This document shows positions 17,000 through 24,066 of a DNA stretch of 51,660 nucleotides, one piece after another. The notes under the pieces were generated by a model. It saw nothing but the letters and a program-made list of their open reading frames with translations. It was not told where the DNA came from and did no database searches. Source of the stretch: Deltaproteobacteria bacterium. Lineage in GTDB: Bacteria; Myxococcota; Myxococcia; Myxococcales; JAHFDP01. Position 1 is the stretch's first letter. Each line of letters begins with the position of its first letter. The position numbers were made by a program, and so were the translations under genes. Location of the stretch: positions 1 through 51,660 of the forward strand of contig JAHFDP010000021.1 of assembly GCA_023248955.1 (NCBI GenBank), written 5' to 3'.

Positions 17000-17692
17000 T
17001 CAACGCGTGTCGAACCCGCGCAGATACGTGGGCTCGAGCGCAAGCACGGAGGCCGCATCGTAGGGGCCAAGCGACGGCGCGGCGAGGTGCGCAAGACCAG
17101 CAGCGGACGGGGTTCGGGGCCCACCGTTCGAACGGTGGGGAATGGAGGCGAAAACATCGGCGTGCGCTTCGACTCCATCGCCAAAAAGCCAGAGCGGCAG
17201 CTCGGTGTTTGACTGGCCAAGCTGAGCAGCGAGCGCGTCCGGAGCATAAGGAGCCTCGGGCACTTCGACTCGAGCGGCGCCATTCTCCACACGATAAATC
17301 GCTGCGTAGACTTGATGGCGACGCGCATCGATACAAGCGCAAAGCCGCGCGCCTTCTGGCGCCGATTGCGCAGCGACCGTCGCCATGGCGTGAAGCGAGG
17401 ACGCGCCGGCGAGCGGAATCTTGCGCCCGTAAGCGAGCCCTTTGGCGGTGGCGAGCCCGATGCGCAGCCCGGTAAAGCTACCTGGACCGAGACCCACCAC
17501 GAGTCCGTTCACCTCTGGAAACGTGCGTCCGTGCGCAGCGAGGAGCGAGAGCAACTCAGCCGGCAGCGCGTCGCTGTGCGTGCGCGGTGGACCGACGAAG
17601 CGCTCCTCGAGAATGCGCACGCTCGCACCCTCCACCTCGGCCAGCGCGACCGAAAGCGTCAGTGTGGCGGTATCGATCGCAAGCACAAGCAT
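17000..17692 (-). CDS. tsaB: tRNA threonylcarbamoyladenosine biosynthesis protein TsaB
   Basis: The protein has 230 residues. TsaB (YeaZ) is the ASKHA-fold partner of TsaD in making t6A37 in tRNAs reading ANN codons. Diagnostic features are MLVLAIDTATLTLSVAL at the N-terminus and GLGPGSFTGLRIGLATAKGL. The ATG at 17692 fits homologues (a GTG one codon upstream is an alternative) and overlaps the stop of the lipoprotein gene. A run IPHRSNGGPRTP coincides with a perfect 20-bp DNA palindrome and looks like an insertion relative to typical TsaB; it is in a variable region, so activity is probably unaffected. Confidence 0.93.
   Translation of the reverse strand: MLVLAIDTATLTLSVALAEVEGASVRILEERFVGPPRTHSDALPAELLSLLAAHGRTFPEVNGLVVGLGPGSFTGLRIGLATAKGLAYGRKIPLAGASSLHAMATVAAQSAPEGARLCACIDARRHQVYAAIYRVENGAARVEVPEAPYAPDALAAQLGQSNTELPLWLFGDGVEAHADVFASIPHRSNGGPRTPSAAGLAHLAAPSLGPYDAASVLALEPTYLRGFDTR
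17119..17138. repeat. Perfect 20-bp palindrome inside tsaB
   Basis: CCCACCGTTCGAACGGTGGG is identical to its reverse complement over 20 bases. It encodes HRSNGG within TsaB. No second copy was noticed in the window. It may be a protein-coding palindromic repeat or a protein-binding site. Confidence 0.6.
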
Positions 17693-18000
17693 CACAGGTC
17701 GGGGAACGTCTTCGAGGTCACGATGCCACTCGACGAATCGTAGTTGTACTCGCCCGGATACTGGAGCTGCTTTAAGTCGATCCCCGGCAACTCCGCGAGC
17801 GACGGCGCCGGTTTTCCCTCGTGCGAGTAGATATACGTTTGCAGCGAACCACGCATCGTGGCGAGATCAAGCTTGACGCGCACGCGGTCGGTGGCAACAT
17901 CATGTGGAACGTGCGCGGGCTCGGGCGGTGGCTCAACAGGACGCGACTTGCACGCTGAGAGCGCGAGCGCACAGAGCAAAAAAACAGCGCGAAAGGTCAT
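17692..18000 (-). CDS. Small lipoprotein of unknown function
   Basis: The protein has 102 residues. The signal peptide MTFRAVFLLCALALSACKS carries a lipobox (LSAC), so Cys17 should be lipidated. The mature part has a Pro-rich linker (RPVEPPPEPAHVP), a helix (VKLDLATMRGSLQTYIYSHEG) and a short beta tail. The stretch DLATMRGSLQTY...KPAPSLAEL, and YPGEYNYDSSSGIV near the end, resemble pseudopilin-type C-terminal domains, but the pilin N-terminal helix is absent. The stop overlaps the tsaB start. No function can be assigned; TACGAA lies 6 nt upstream of the ATG. Confidence 0.75.
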   Translation of the reverse strand: MTFRAVFLLCALALSACKSRPVEPPPEPAHVPHDVATDRVRVKLDLATMRGSLQTYIYSHEGKPAPSLAELPGIDLKQLQYPGEYNYDSSSGIVTSKTFPDL

Positions 18001-18064
18001 ACGCGATTCGTAGCACGTCGCGGCAACGCGGAGATAAACAACAACCCGAGCGCAAAATTTGACG

Positions 18065-18077
18065 CCGCACCGTGCGG
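18065..18077. promoter_or_regulatory. Perfect short palindrome upstream of the carD-region genes
   Basis: CCGCACCGTGCGG is a 6-1-6 inverted repeat in the 114-bp divergent intergenic space between the lipoprotein gene (-) and the small exported peptide gene (+). It is a plausible operator, but short GC-rich palindromes are common by chance here. Confidence 0.3.
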
Positions 18078-18114
18078 TGTCACCATGGTCGCTCGTCCTT
18101 TTTTAGGAGCGCCC

Positions 18115-18291
18115 ATGCGTCTCGCCCTCGCTGCCGTTCTGGTCTTGCTCGTTTCCGGCCTGGTGACGGAAGTGGTGGCCCGCACCAACGCGCGCGAGGA
18201 CCTTTGCGCGGGCGCGCTCGAGCGGCGCATCGACAAGCGTGTCGACGGCCATCTCGCGAAACTGCTTCCGCGTCTCGTTACGCGGCACTAG
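18115..18291 (+). CDS. Small exported or membrane peptide
   Basis: The peptide has 58 residues. A strong ribosome site AGGAG lies 5 nt before the ATG at 18115. The N-terminus MRLALAAVLVLLVSGLVTEV is a signal-anchor or signal peptide, followed by a charged helix (ALERRIDKRVDGHLAKLL). No family is recognised. Support comes from the ribosome site and its position 13 nt before carD, so it may be the first gene of the carD-carG operon. A longer reading from 18085 lacks such a site. Confidence 0.55.
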   Translation: MRLALAAVLVLLVSGLVTEVVARTNAREDLCAGALERRIDKRVDGHLAKLLPRLVTRH

Positions 18292-18304
18292 ACTACGGCG
18301 ACGT

Positions 18305-19198
18305 ATGCCCGCCGCCGGTCCTCAAGGCCCCGAAATTCTCATCGCCAGCGGCGCCGTGCACATCGGCGATCGCGTCGTCTATCCCAACCAAGGGATCTGC
18401 AGGGTCCGCGGAATTGAACACCGCGAGATCGCCGGCCGCAGCTGGGAGTTCGTGACGCTCTCGCGCGAAGAGGACGGCGCCACGGTGATGGTGCCACGCG
18501 AAAAAGTCGCCGGCGTCGGATTGCGCCGCGTGGCCAGCGACAAAGAGATCGAATTGGTTTTCGATTTTCTCTCGGCGCCCGGCGGCGACCCCGAGCTGGA
18601 TTGGAAAGTCCGCCATCGCGCGCACGGCGAAAAAATGGTCGGCGGCGAATTGATGGGCACCACCGAAGTCTTGAAGGGCCTTCACGCGCTGGCTCGCTTG
18701 CGACCGCTCCCGCAGAAGGAGCGCGAGCTGTATGACAATGCAAGACATCTTCTGGTGCAAGAAATTGCGGCGGCAATGAGCCTTGCGCCCGCCGTCGCCG
18801 AGGACAACCTCGACTACGCGCTGGTTCCGCCGGATGGCATGAAGCGCAAAGGCCGCACGCTGATTGCAGCCCAGCCGTTGCGCGCGGTGCCGCCGACGCT
18901 GGCCGCGATCGATGGCGAAGAGGATTTAGAAGACGCGGGCGGCACTGTGGAACTGCCGGGGCTCGAGGACGAGGAAGCGGTGATCGCGGAACCTGCCGTG
19001 GAAGATTCGAGCGAGGCAGACCAAGTTGTTGCACCGAAAAAAGTTGCCGCGAAAAAAAAGCCGGTCGCCAAAAAAACAAAGCCCGCGCCGAAATCGAAGC
19101 CCAAAGGTAAGGCACCGGCCCAGGGCCGGTCCAAGTCCAGCCCTAAGGCCAAGTCCAAGTCCAAGGTGGCCGCTAAACCACGAGCGAAGCGCAAATGA
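18305..19198 (+). CDS. carD: CarD-like transcription regulator with acidic linker and basic H1-like tail
   Basis: The protein has 297 residues. The N-terminal ~17-170 is a CarD_CdnL_TRCF-type module that contacts the RNA polymerase beta subunit (GDRVVYPNQGICRVRGIEHR, VMVPREKV). Next is an acidic stretch (~205-240, for example GEEDLEDAGG and LEDEEAVIAEP) and then a ~55-residue Lys/Ala/Pro-rich basic tail (KKVAAKKKPVAKKTKPAPKS). Myxococcus CarD has the same order, but its basic part has HMGA-type AT hooks; this one has no RGRP core and looks like a histone-H1 tail. In Myxococcus, CarD acts with CarG at light- and development-regulated promoters. The gene downstream is CarG-like, with ATGA overlap. 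The acidic and basic tail distinguishes it from CdnL. Confidence 0.88.
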   Translation: MPAAGPQGPEILIASGAVHIGDRVVYPNQGICRVRGIEHREIAGRSWEFVTLSREEDGATVMVPREKVAGVGLRRVASDKEIELVFDFLSAPGGDPELDWKVRHRAHGEKMVGGELMGTTEVLKGLHALARLRPLPQKERELYDNARHLLVQEIAAAMSLAPAVAEDNLDYALVPPDGMKRKGRTLIAAQPLRAVPPTLAAIDGEEDLEDAGGTVELPGLEDEEAVIAEPAVEDSSEADQVVAPKKVAAKKKPVAKKTKPAPKSKPKGKAPAQGRSKSSPKAKSKSKVAAKPRAKRK

Positions 19199-19713
19199 TC
19201 CGCATCGTGACACTGGCTGAGCTCGATCCCGAAGCGTTGGCGTTCGCTACCAAGCGGCTTTATGCGGCCTTCGGTGTTGGCGTGGAGTCGGCGGGCCAAG
19301 CGAGAATGCCCGCTGACGCCAGCGATGGCGACGCCTTCTTCGCCGACCGCGTCGTCACCCAAGCTCGCGTGGTGAAATCGTTTAGCGACGACAAAGTGCT
19401 CTATTTCACCAACGCGCCGCTAGCGCTCCCGGCGGGCCCCATGGGCGCGGGCCCCGTTTTCGGATTCGCGCAATACGGCGGCGAGCGCGCGGTCGTCACC
19501 AGCCACGGCCTGTCCGGAATGCCGCTGGCCGAGGGCCTGGCCAAGCGCGCCACGCATCACGTCGGTCACCTCTTCGACTTGCACCACTGCTTCGATCCGC
19601 GCTGCGCCATGTACCCGGAGTGGGCACCCGCCTTCGCTCAATTTCCCGACGTCGCGCTCTGCCCGTTTTGCCGCGAGAAGAGCGAGCACAAGATTCGCCT
19701 CGCCGGATCGTGA
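19195..19713 (+). CDS. carG: CarG-like zinc-binding partner of CarD (archaemetzincin-like, probably not a protease)
   Basis: The protein has 172 residues. The metal motif resembles archaemetzincins (HExxHxxGxxHCx4CxM, then CxxC): here HHVGH (121-125), HHC (130-132), C137-A-M139 and CPFC (156-159). The catalytic Glu of HExxH is replaced by His and the Gly by Asp, so protease activity is unlikely, as described for Myxococcus CarG, which is a zinc-bound co-regulator of CarD. The ATG overlaps the carD stop, so the two proteins are co-translated. The identification rests on both the motif and the carD linkage; either alone would be weaker. Confidence 0.85.
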   Translation: MIRIVTLAELDPEALAFATKRLYAAFGVGVESAGQARMPADASDGDAFFADRVVTQARVVKSFSDDKVLYFTNAPLALPAGPMGAGPVFGFAQYGGERAVVTSHGLSGMPLAEGLAKRATHHVGHLFDLHHCFDPRCAMYPEWAPAFAQFPDVALCPFCREKSEHKIRLAGS

Positions 19714-20501
19714 AGCGCCCGCTCGCGTTTGCCGCGGCGATCGCTCTCGCGGTGTCGGCGCTCTACGCCATTCTCTTCGACGTCACGCTCCCGGCGCGAC
19801 TTCCAACCGAAGCCGACTACCGTACTGTGGCCGCCGCGCTGGCCGCCGAAGCGCAGCCTGGCGATCTCGTGCTCGTGCATCCGTTCTGGGCCGACCATCT
19901 TCGCGCATTCGTCGATCTTCCAGTCCGCGGCCTCGCCGATCCCTTCGACGAAGATTACGTCGGGGCGGGCCGCGTCTGGATGCTTGGTCTGCCACGCGCA
20001 CCCCGCGCAGACTTTTCGGCGTTTCAACAAAATGTCAAGTTGGCTACCGCGGCCTCTGGCGTCATCGCCGCTCGGAATTTCGGCGCACTCTCGCTCTCGC
20101 GCGTCGACGTCGGCTTCGGTCCCACGCAGGACATCACCGTGCTTCCGCTGCTCGGTGAAGCACACCCAGTTGAGACGCGCGAAGTCGATGGCCTGCCGCG
20201 CCACTGCCTGGTTCTCGAACCGCGCGTACAAGCGAGTGTGCGCTGGCAAGTCACCACACAAGGCGCTTTCTTGCACGGCCGCGTTGGCTTCATCGGCGCG
20301 CACACCGACTGGGCCGAACGACCGACGCATCTCGACGTCCGGCTCGACGGCGCGATAATTTCGCAACTTGATGTTTTGCCGAGATCGGAAAAACCGTTCC
20401 CGCGCTGGGAAGCGCCCGCTGCGCCTGGTCCGCACGCGATCGAGCTCAATTTTTCCTCGACCGATCCGCGCCCGCTCTGCCTGCAAGCGTGGTCGCGGTA
20501 A
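19710..20501 (+). CDS. Signal-anchored protein of unknown function
   Basis: The protein has 263 residues from a GTG that overlaps the carG stop (GTGA). One N-terminal membrane segment (PLAFAAAIALAVSALYAILF) leads to a periplasmic domain with PGDLVLVHPFWADHLRAFV. That motif resembles the extracytoplasmic domain seen in GT39/ArnT-like glycosyltransferases, but the multi-helix membrane part is absent. The second half is beta-rich (ASVRWQVTTQGAFLHGRVGF). The function is unknown. It sits at the end of the carD-carG unit but need not be functionally linked. Confidence 0.68.
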   Translation: MKRPLAFAAAIALAVSALYAILFDVTLPARLPTEADYRTVAAALAAEAQPGDLVLVHPFWADHLRAFVDLPVRGLADPFDEDYVGAGRVWMLGLPRAPRADFSAFQQNVKLATAASGVIAARNFGALSLSRVDVGFGPTQDITVLPLLGEAHPVETREVDGLPRHCLVLEPRVQASVRWQVTTQGAFLHGRVGFIGAHTDWAERPTHLDVRLDGAIISQLDVLPRSEKPFPRWEAPAAPGPHAIELNFSSTDPRPLCLQAWSR

Positions 20502-20534
20502 ATTCGAGTGCCTAGCCTTCGAAAAGGAGGCGAC

Positions 20535-20960
20535 ATGCGCACCTTAGCGACAGCAGTAGCCCTCACATTCATGACCGTTTGCGGCGGCACGACGTCCAGC
20601 ACTGGCTCCACGAGTGGGCAGGTCATCGTCAGCCTGCACAACCTGGCGTTCGCGCCGCTAAGTCTGTCGATCCAAGTCGGCCAAACCGTCCGCTGGCGCA
20701 ATGACGATCAGGTGGCGCACACCGTAACCTCCGGCGCTCCCGCGCTCTTGAGCGATCTCTTCGATCAGATGCTCAAACCGGGCGAGACGTTCGACTTCAC
20801 CTTCGCCAAAGCAGGAACGTTTCCCTACTTCTGCCGCATCCACGCGCCGATGGGGATGCTCGGATCGATCACCGTTGGGCAGACCAGCGCGACATCGGGT
20901 GGGACGACCAGCGGAACGACGGGTGGCACGACTGGCGGCACCACCGGAATTCCGTATTGA
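20535..20960 (+). CDS. Secreted cupredoxin (plastocyanin-like copper protein)
   Basis: The protein has 141 residues. AGGAGG lies 4 nt before the ATG at 20535. The signal peptide ends near FMTVCGG; the Cys may be lipidated, though the lipobox is imperfect. A single cupredoxin domain follows with type-1 copper ligands in the expected order: His in DDQVAHTVTSG, Cys in YFCRIH, then His in that motif and Met in APMGMLGSITV. The C-terminus is a Gly/Thr/Ser repeat tail (GGTTSGTTGGTTGGTTG), reminiscent of linkers in myxobacterial envelope proteins. It is probably a periplasmic or surface electron carrier; its partner is not identifiable. Confidence 0.88.
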   Translation: MRTLATAVALTFMTVCGGTTSSTGSTSGQVIVSLHNLAFAPLSLSIQVGQTVRWRNDDQVAHTVTSGAPALLSDLFDQMLKPGETFDFTFAKAGTFPYFCRIHAPMGMLGSITVGQTSATSGGTTSGTTGGTTGGTTGIPY

Positions 20961-20973
20961 GTAGAGTGCTCAC

Positions 20974-21714
20974 GTGCCCAACCCCGCTCCGCAACAAGAC
21001 TGTCCCGATCACGAGGACTGCTTCGCGAACCCCACCGAGATCGGCCACGTCTGCGACTACGGGCCGATTTGCGGCACCTGCATCGTCTACAAAGTGCAGG
21101 ACGTCGCGCGCGGACTGCTCGCCGGCACCTGCCGCCTGCGCACCGACCGCGGGCTTTTTCCCTGCACGGCGCCCATCTGCGACAGCTACATGGCCCGCGC
21201 TGGCGCATTGCGCGCCGATGGATCACCAGGCGAAAACCGCGAGCGGATCATTCCGCTCAAATCCGCGCGCGCCCGCGCCCAGCCTGCCCCCGCGCAATCG
21301 ATCGCCGTCGCGCCAGCCCGCACGCCCAACCGCGCCGTAGGAGAACTCGACATGACCACCGACGAACTAAAAGCGCTGATCCGCGAGGCAATGGATGAAG
21401 AACGCGGCGGAGCGACGGTTCCGTTGGCCGGAAAATGGGAAGGTGGAAGCTTGGTCATCAAAGCTGGGAAGCCAGACCTCGCGCCGAAGGAAATTCCCAT
21501 CGACACGCTGCTGCGCAAAGTCGTGATGGTGCGCGACCGGTTGCGCGTACTCGAGCAGAAAATCAACGCCGCGCCCAAATTTTCGGACGCGGAGCGCGTC
21601 GAGCTGCAGAGCTACATCACCAAGTGTTACGGATCGCTGACCACGTTTAACGTGCTGTTCCGCGACGAGTCGGACAAGTTCGTCGGCGAAAAAGGGAAAG
21701 AGGACGGGGCGTAG
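20974..21714 (+). CDS. Cys-rich two-domain protein of unknown function
   Basis: The protein has 246 residues from a GTG start. The N-terminal ~70 residues hold eight cysteines (CPDHEDC, HVCDYGPICGTC, GTCRLRTDRGLFPC, APICD), suggesting a metal- or disulphide-bound module; no signal peptide is visible, so metal binding is likelier. A Pro/Ala linker leads to a helical C-terminal domain (~125-246) with KWEGGSLVIKAGKPD, RKVVMVRDRLRVLEQKIN and LQSYITKCYGSLTTFNVLF. The C-terminal part looks like a conserved myxobacterial protein family with no assigned function. An internal ATG at 21352 (MTTDELKALIREAM) could yield the C-terminal domain alone. Confidence 0.7.
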   Translation: MPNPAPQQDCPDHEDCFANPTEIGHVCDYGPICGTCIVYKVQDVARGLLAGTCRLRTDRGLFPCTAPICDSYMARAGALRADGSPGENRERIIPLKSARARAQPAPAQSIAVAPARTPNRAVGELDMTTDELKALIREAMDEERGGATVPLAGKWEGGSLVIKAGKPDLAPKEIPIDTLLRKVVMVRDRLRVLEQKINAAPKFSDAERVELQSYITKCYGSLTTFNVLFRDESDKFVGEKGKEDGA

Positions 21715-21717
21715 CGC

Positions 21718-22125
21718 CTACGGGAGCAGTCGAAGCGCGGCGCAGTGGCGCGGCCGCACCGCGCGAAAGTGTCTGCGGTCCAGCGTGATAACCAATTCCG
21801 TTCCGAGCTTTTCCGCTGCCGCGACAACAGAGGCATCGGTCGCACCGAGCGGAAAGTCGGCATACGTCTCGACGAGCTCGGCGATTCGCTCCCAATCGTC
21901 GGGCTCCGGCACCTCCACATCGAGCGTCGGCAAGCTACGTAGGAAGCGCGCTTCCGCTTTGGCTCCGAGTCGCATCCCGATCAGGTAGCTGGCCTCCGCC
22001 ACAAGCAAGGAGGGAATCACCAGCCGCAAATCCGAACGCTGCAGCGCACGGACGCAGTGCGCGTGGTCCGCGTCGTCCAGATCGGCTGCCGCATAGAGCG
22101 GGCCGGTATCAACGATAGCGATCAC
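21718..22125 (-). CDS. vapC: PIN-domain toxin (VapC type)
   Basis: The protein has 135 residues from GTG at 22125. PIN-domain nucleases use four acidic residues. Here they are visible as D6 (IAIVDTGPLY), a Glu in LLVAEASYLIG, an Asp in PLGATDASVVAAAE and an Asp in LVITLDRRHF. The gene overlaps the antitoxin by 17 nt, as in many vapBC operons. All four acidic positions are filled, so it should be active as an RNase. VapC toxins usually cleave tRNA or rRNA; the target here is unknown. Confidence 0.88.
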   Translation of the reverse strand: MIAIVDTGPLYAAADLDDADHAHCVRALQRSDLRLVIPSLLVAEASYLIGMRLGAKAEARFLRSLPTLDVEVPEPDDWERIAELVETYADFPLGATDASVVAAAEKLGTELVITLDRRHFRAVRPRHCAALRLLP

Positions 22126-22354
22126 GGGCGCCCCACCCTCGAGCAAGGAGCTTGTCCGCGTCGCGCGCCGTGTGTCGATGCCCGCTGCGACCGAGTCCGA
22201 CGAAGGGAAGTTTTTTCGACTCGTTCGTTCGGCTTTCAAGCTCCGTGACGAGCGCCGCCCGGACAACTGCGGAAACGGATGTGGTGCGACGGTGCGCTTC
22301 TCGGTTCAGGAGCGAGGCCAGCGAATCGGGGAGGCTAATCGTGATTCGGTTCAT
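22109..22354 (-). CDS. vapB: Ribbon-helix-helix antitoxin partner of the PIN toxin
   Basis: The protein has 81 residues. The N-terminus MNRITISLPDSLASLLNREA is a ribbon-helix-helix (CopG/Arc) DNA-binding domain, followed by an Arg-rich tail (RDADKLLARGWGARDRYR) that would wrap the toxin. Three tandem 7-bp repeats overlap the start codon at 22352-22372 and probably form its operator. It overlaps vapC by 17 nt. Antitoxins of this kind repress their own operon. Confidence 0.85.
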   Translation of the reverse strand: MNRITISLPDSLASLLNREAHRRTTSVSAVVRAALVTELESRTNESKKLPFVGLGRSGHRHTARDADKLLARGWGARDRYR

Positions 22355-22372
22355 ACTTCATACATCATACAT
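22352..22372 (-). promoter_or_regulatory. Three tandem 7-bp repeats, candidate antitoxin operator and promoter
   Basis: On the minus strand ATGTATG ATGTATG AAGTATG is three heptamers in a row. TATGAT within them is a good -10 (5 of 6 to TATAAT) and lies 9 nt before the ATG. Tandem short repeats over the promoter are typical of ribbon-helix-helix autoregulation. Confidence 0.5.
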
Positions 22373-22452
22373 CTGCACCAGCAGTGTTCGCAAGTCACCT
22401 GCGCGCGCGTTGGGCGATTGCTTTGCCGGCCCCAGCTCGGTAGTCGCAATCC

Positions 22453-24048
22453 ATGCGGGCGCTCATCCTGCTCCTCCTCGCAGCCTGCGGATCGCAGCCG
22501 CTGCGTGCCGCGCAGAGCAAAATCGAAGTCGATCCCGCCACGCTCGATTTCGGAAAAGTCCTCTCGGGCGCCACCGCTACGCTCACCACCACCCTCACCA
22601 ACAGCGGCGTCGGAGCGCTGACGATTTCCGATTTTGCCATCACCGGCATCGACGGCGTCCATTTCTCCTCGAAGAAGCCGACCGATTCCACCGTTCCGGT
22701 AGGTGGCCATCTGGTGATCTCTGTCCTTTACAAGCCGACCGCCGAGGGACGTCACGCCGCCAAGCTCGTGATCTCCAGCGACGCCGTCAACGCGCCCGCG
22801 CTCACGATTCCGCTCTACGGCCGCGCCGTTGGTCCCTGCACCGACGTCGTTTGCACCACACCGCCGCCGCCCGGCTGCGTCGATGCGCACCATCCTCGAA
22901 GCTACGTCTCGAGCGGCACCTGCGGCGCGGACGGAAAGTGCAGCTACGCCTTCACCGACAGCACCTGCGCCCACGACGCACCCGTCTGCACAAGCGGAAG
23001 TTGCGTGGTACCGCCCGCGGTACCGCTCACCGCGGGCACGTTTCACTCTTGCGCGATCACGCCGAGCGGCGGCGTGCGCTGCTGGGGATCCAACCTCTTC
23101 GGCCAAATTGGCGACAACAGCGCCGTCGATCGACTCACGCCAATCGACGTGCCCGGCCCGTCGAGCATCCGCGCCGTTGTCGCCGGCGGTTACCACACGT
23201 GTGCATTGGACCGTCGCGGCGACGCGTTGTGCTGGGGGTGGAACGCCAAGGGGCAACTCGGCGACGGTACCAGCGCCGATCGCTGGACGCCGACTTTCGT
23301 GACGGGCCTTTCCGGCGCAACATCGCTCGCGGCCGGTTTCCAACACACCTGCGCGATCGTCTCCGGCGCCGTCCGCTGCTGGGGCGAAAACGCTTCCGGT
23401 CAGCTCGGCGACAACACCACCTCGTCCCGCTCGACGCCCGCGGAAGTGGTCGGCCTCGAAGGCGTTACCGCAATCTCCCTCGGCGATACGCACAGCTGCG
23501 CCATCAGCGCGGGCCGCGTAAAGTGCTGGGGCGACAATACAAGCGGACAACTCGGCGACGGCACTAACGCCGCGCGCCGTACACCGGTCGAAGTCGCGGG
23601 CCTGAGCGGCATCACCGCCCTCGCGGCGGGCGACGGCCACTCCTGCGCAGTCACCGCGCAGGGAGGCGTGAAGTGCTGGGGCAACAACAGCCACGGCGCA
23701 CTCGGCGACAACACGCGAACTGATCGCAACCTGCCCGTCGATGTGATCGGGTGCGGGGATCACATCACCGCCGTGACCGCTGGCGATCACACCTGCGCGT
23801 TGAATGGAAGCGTCTTCTGCTGGGGCGACAACGCCTTCGGCCAACTTGGCGACGGCAGCACGCTCGACCGTTTGGCGGCTTGGGGAAACACGTTTGAGTC
23901 TCCCACCGTCTTCGTCGCGGCTGGCGATGATCACACCTGCGCGCTCAGCGATGCGGGGACGCTGACCTGCTGGGGCGACAACCAATCCGGCGCACTCGGC
24001 GACGGCACCACCACGACGCGAAACAATCCGGTACCGGTTCGATTTTGA
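22453..24048 (+). CDS. Lipoprotein with choice-of-anchor D domain, Cys-rich linker and 7-bladed RCC1 propeller
   Basis: The protein has 531 residues. The lipobox is LLAAC (Cys12). A choice-of-anchor D/ASH-type Ig domain follows at ~22-128 (IEVDPATLDFGKVLSG, LTISDFAITG). A Cys-rich linker with CTDVVCTTPPPPGC and a GTC-GKCSY pattern covers ~132-182; the same module recurs in the lipoprotein at 30693. The C-terminus holds seven RCC1-type blades, each with an HxCA and a CWG motif (HSCAI...RCWGSN and so on) that would form intra-blade disulphides. It is a surface or periplasmic adhesion- or recognition-type protein; the ligand is unknown. Confidence 0.86.
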   Translation: MRALILLLLAACGSQPLRAAQSKIEVDPATLDFGKVLSGATATLTTTLTNSGVGALTISDFAITGIDGVHFSSKKPTDSTVPVGGHLVISVLYKPTAEGRHAAKLVISSDAVNAPALTIPLYGRAVGPCTDVVCTTPPPPGCVDAHHPRSYVSSGTCGADGKCSYAFTDSTCAHDAPVCTSGSCVVPPAVPLTAGTFHSCAITPSGGVRCWGSNLFGQIGDNSAVDRLTPIDVPGPSSIRAVVAGGYHTCALDRRGDALCWGWNAKGQLGDGTSADRWTPTFVTGLSGATSLAAGFQHTCAIVSGAVRCWGENASGQLGDNTTSSRSTPAEVVGLEGVTAISLGDTHSCAISAGRVKCWGDNTSGQLGDGTNAARRTPVEVAGLSGITALAAGDGHSCAVTAQGGVKCWGNNSHGALGDNTRTDRNLPVDVIGCGDHITAVTAGDHTCALNGSVFCWGDNAFGQLGDGSTLDRLAAWGNTFESPTVFVAAGDDHTCALSDAGTLTCWGDNQSGALGDGTTTTRNNPVPVRF

Positions 24049-24066
24049 AAGGCGATAGTCCTCCAC

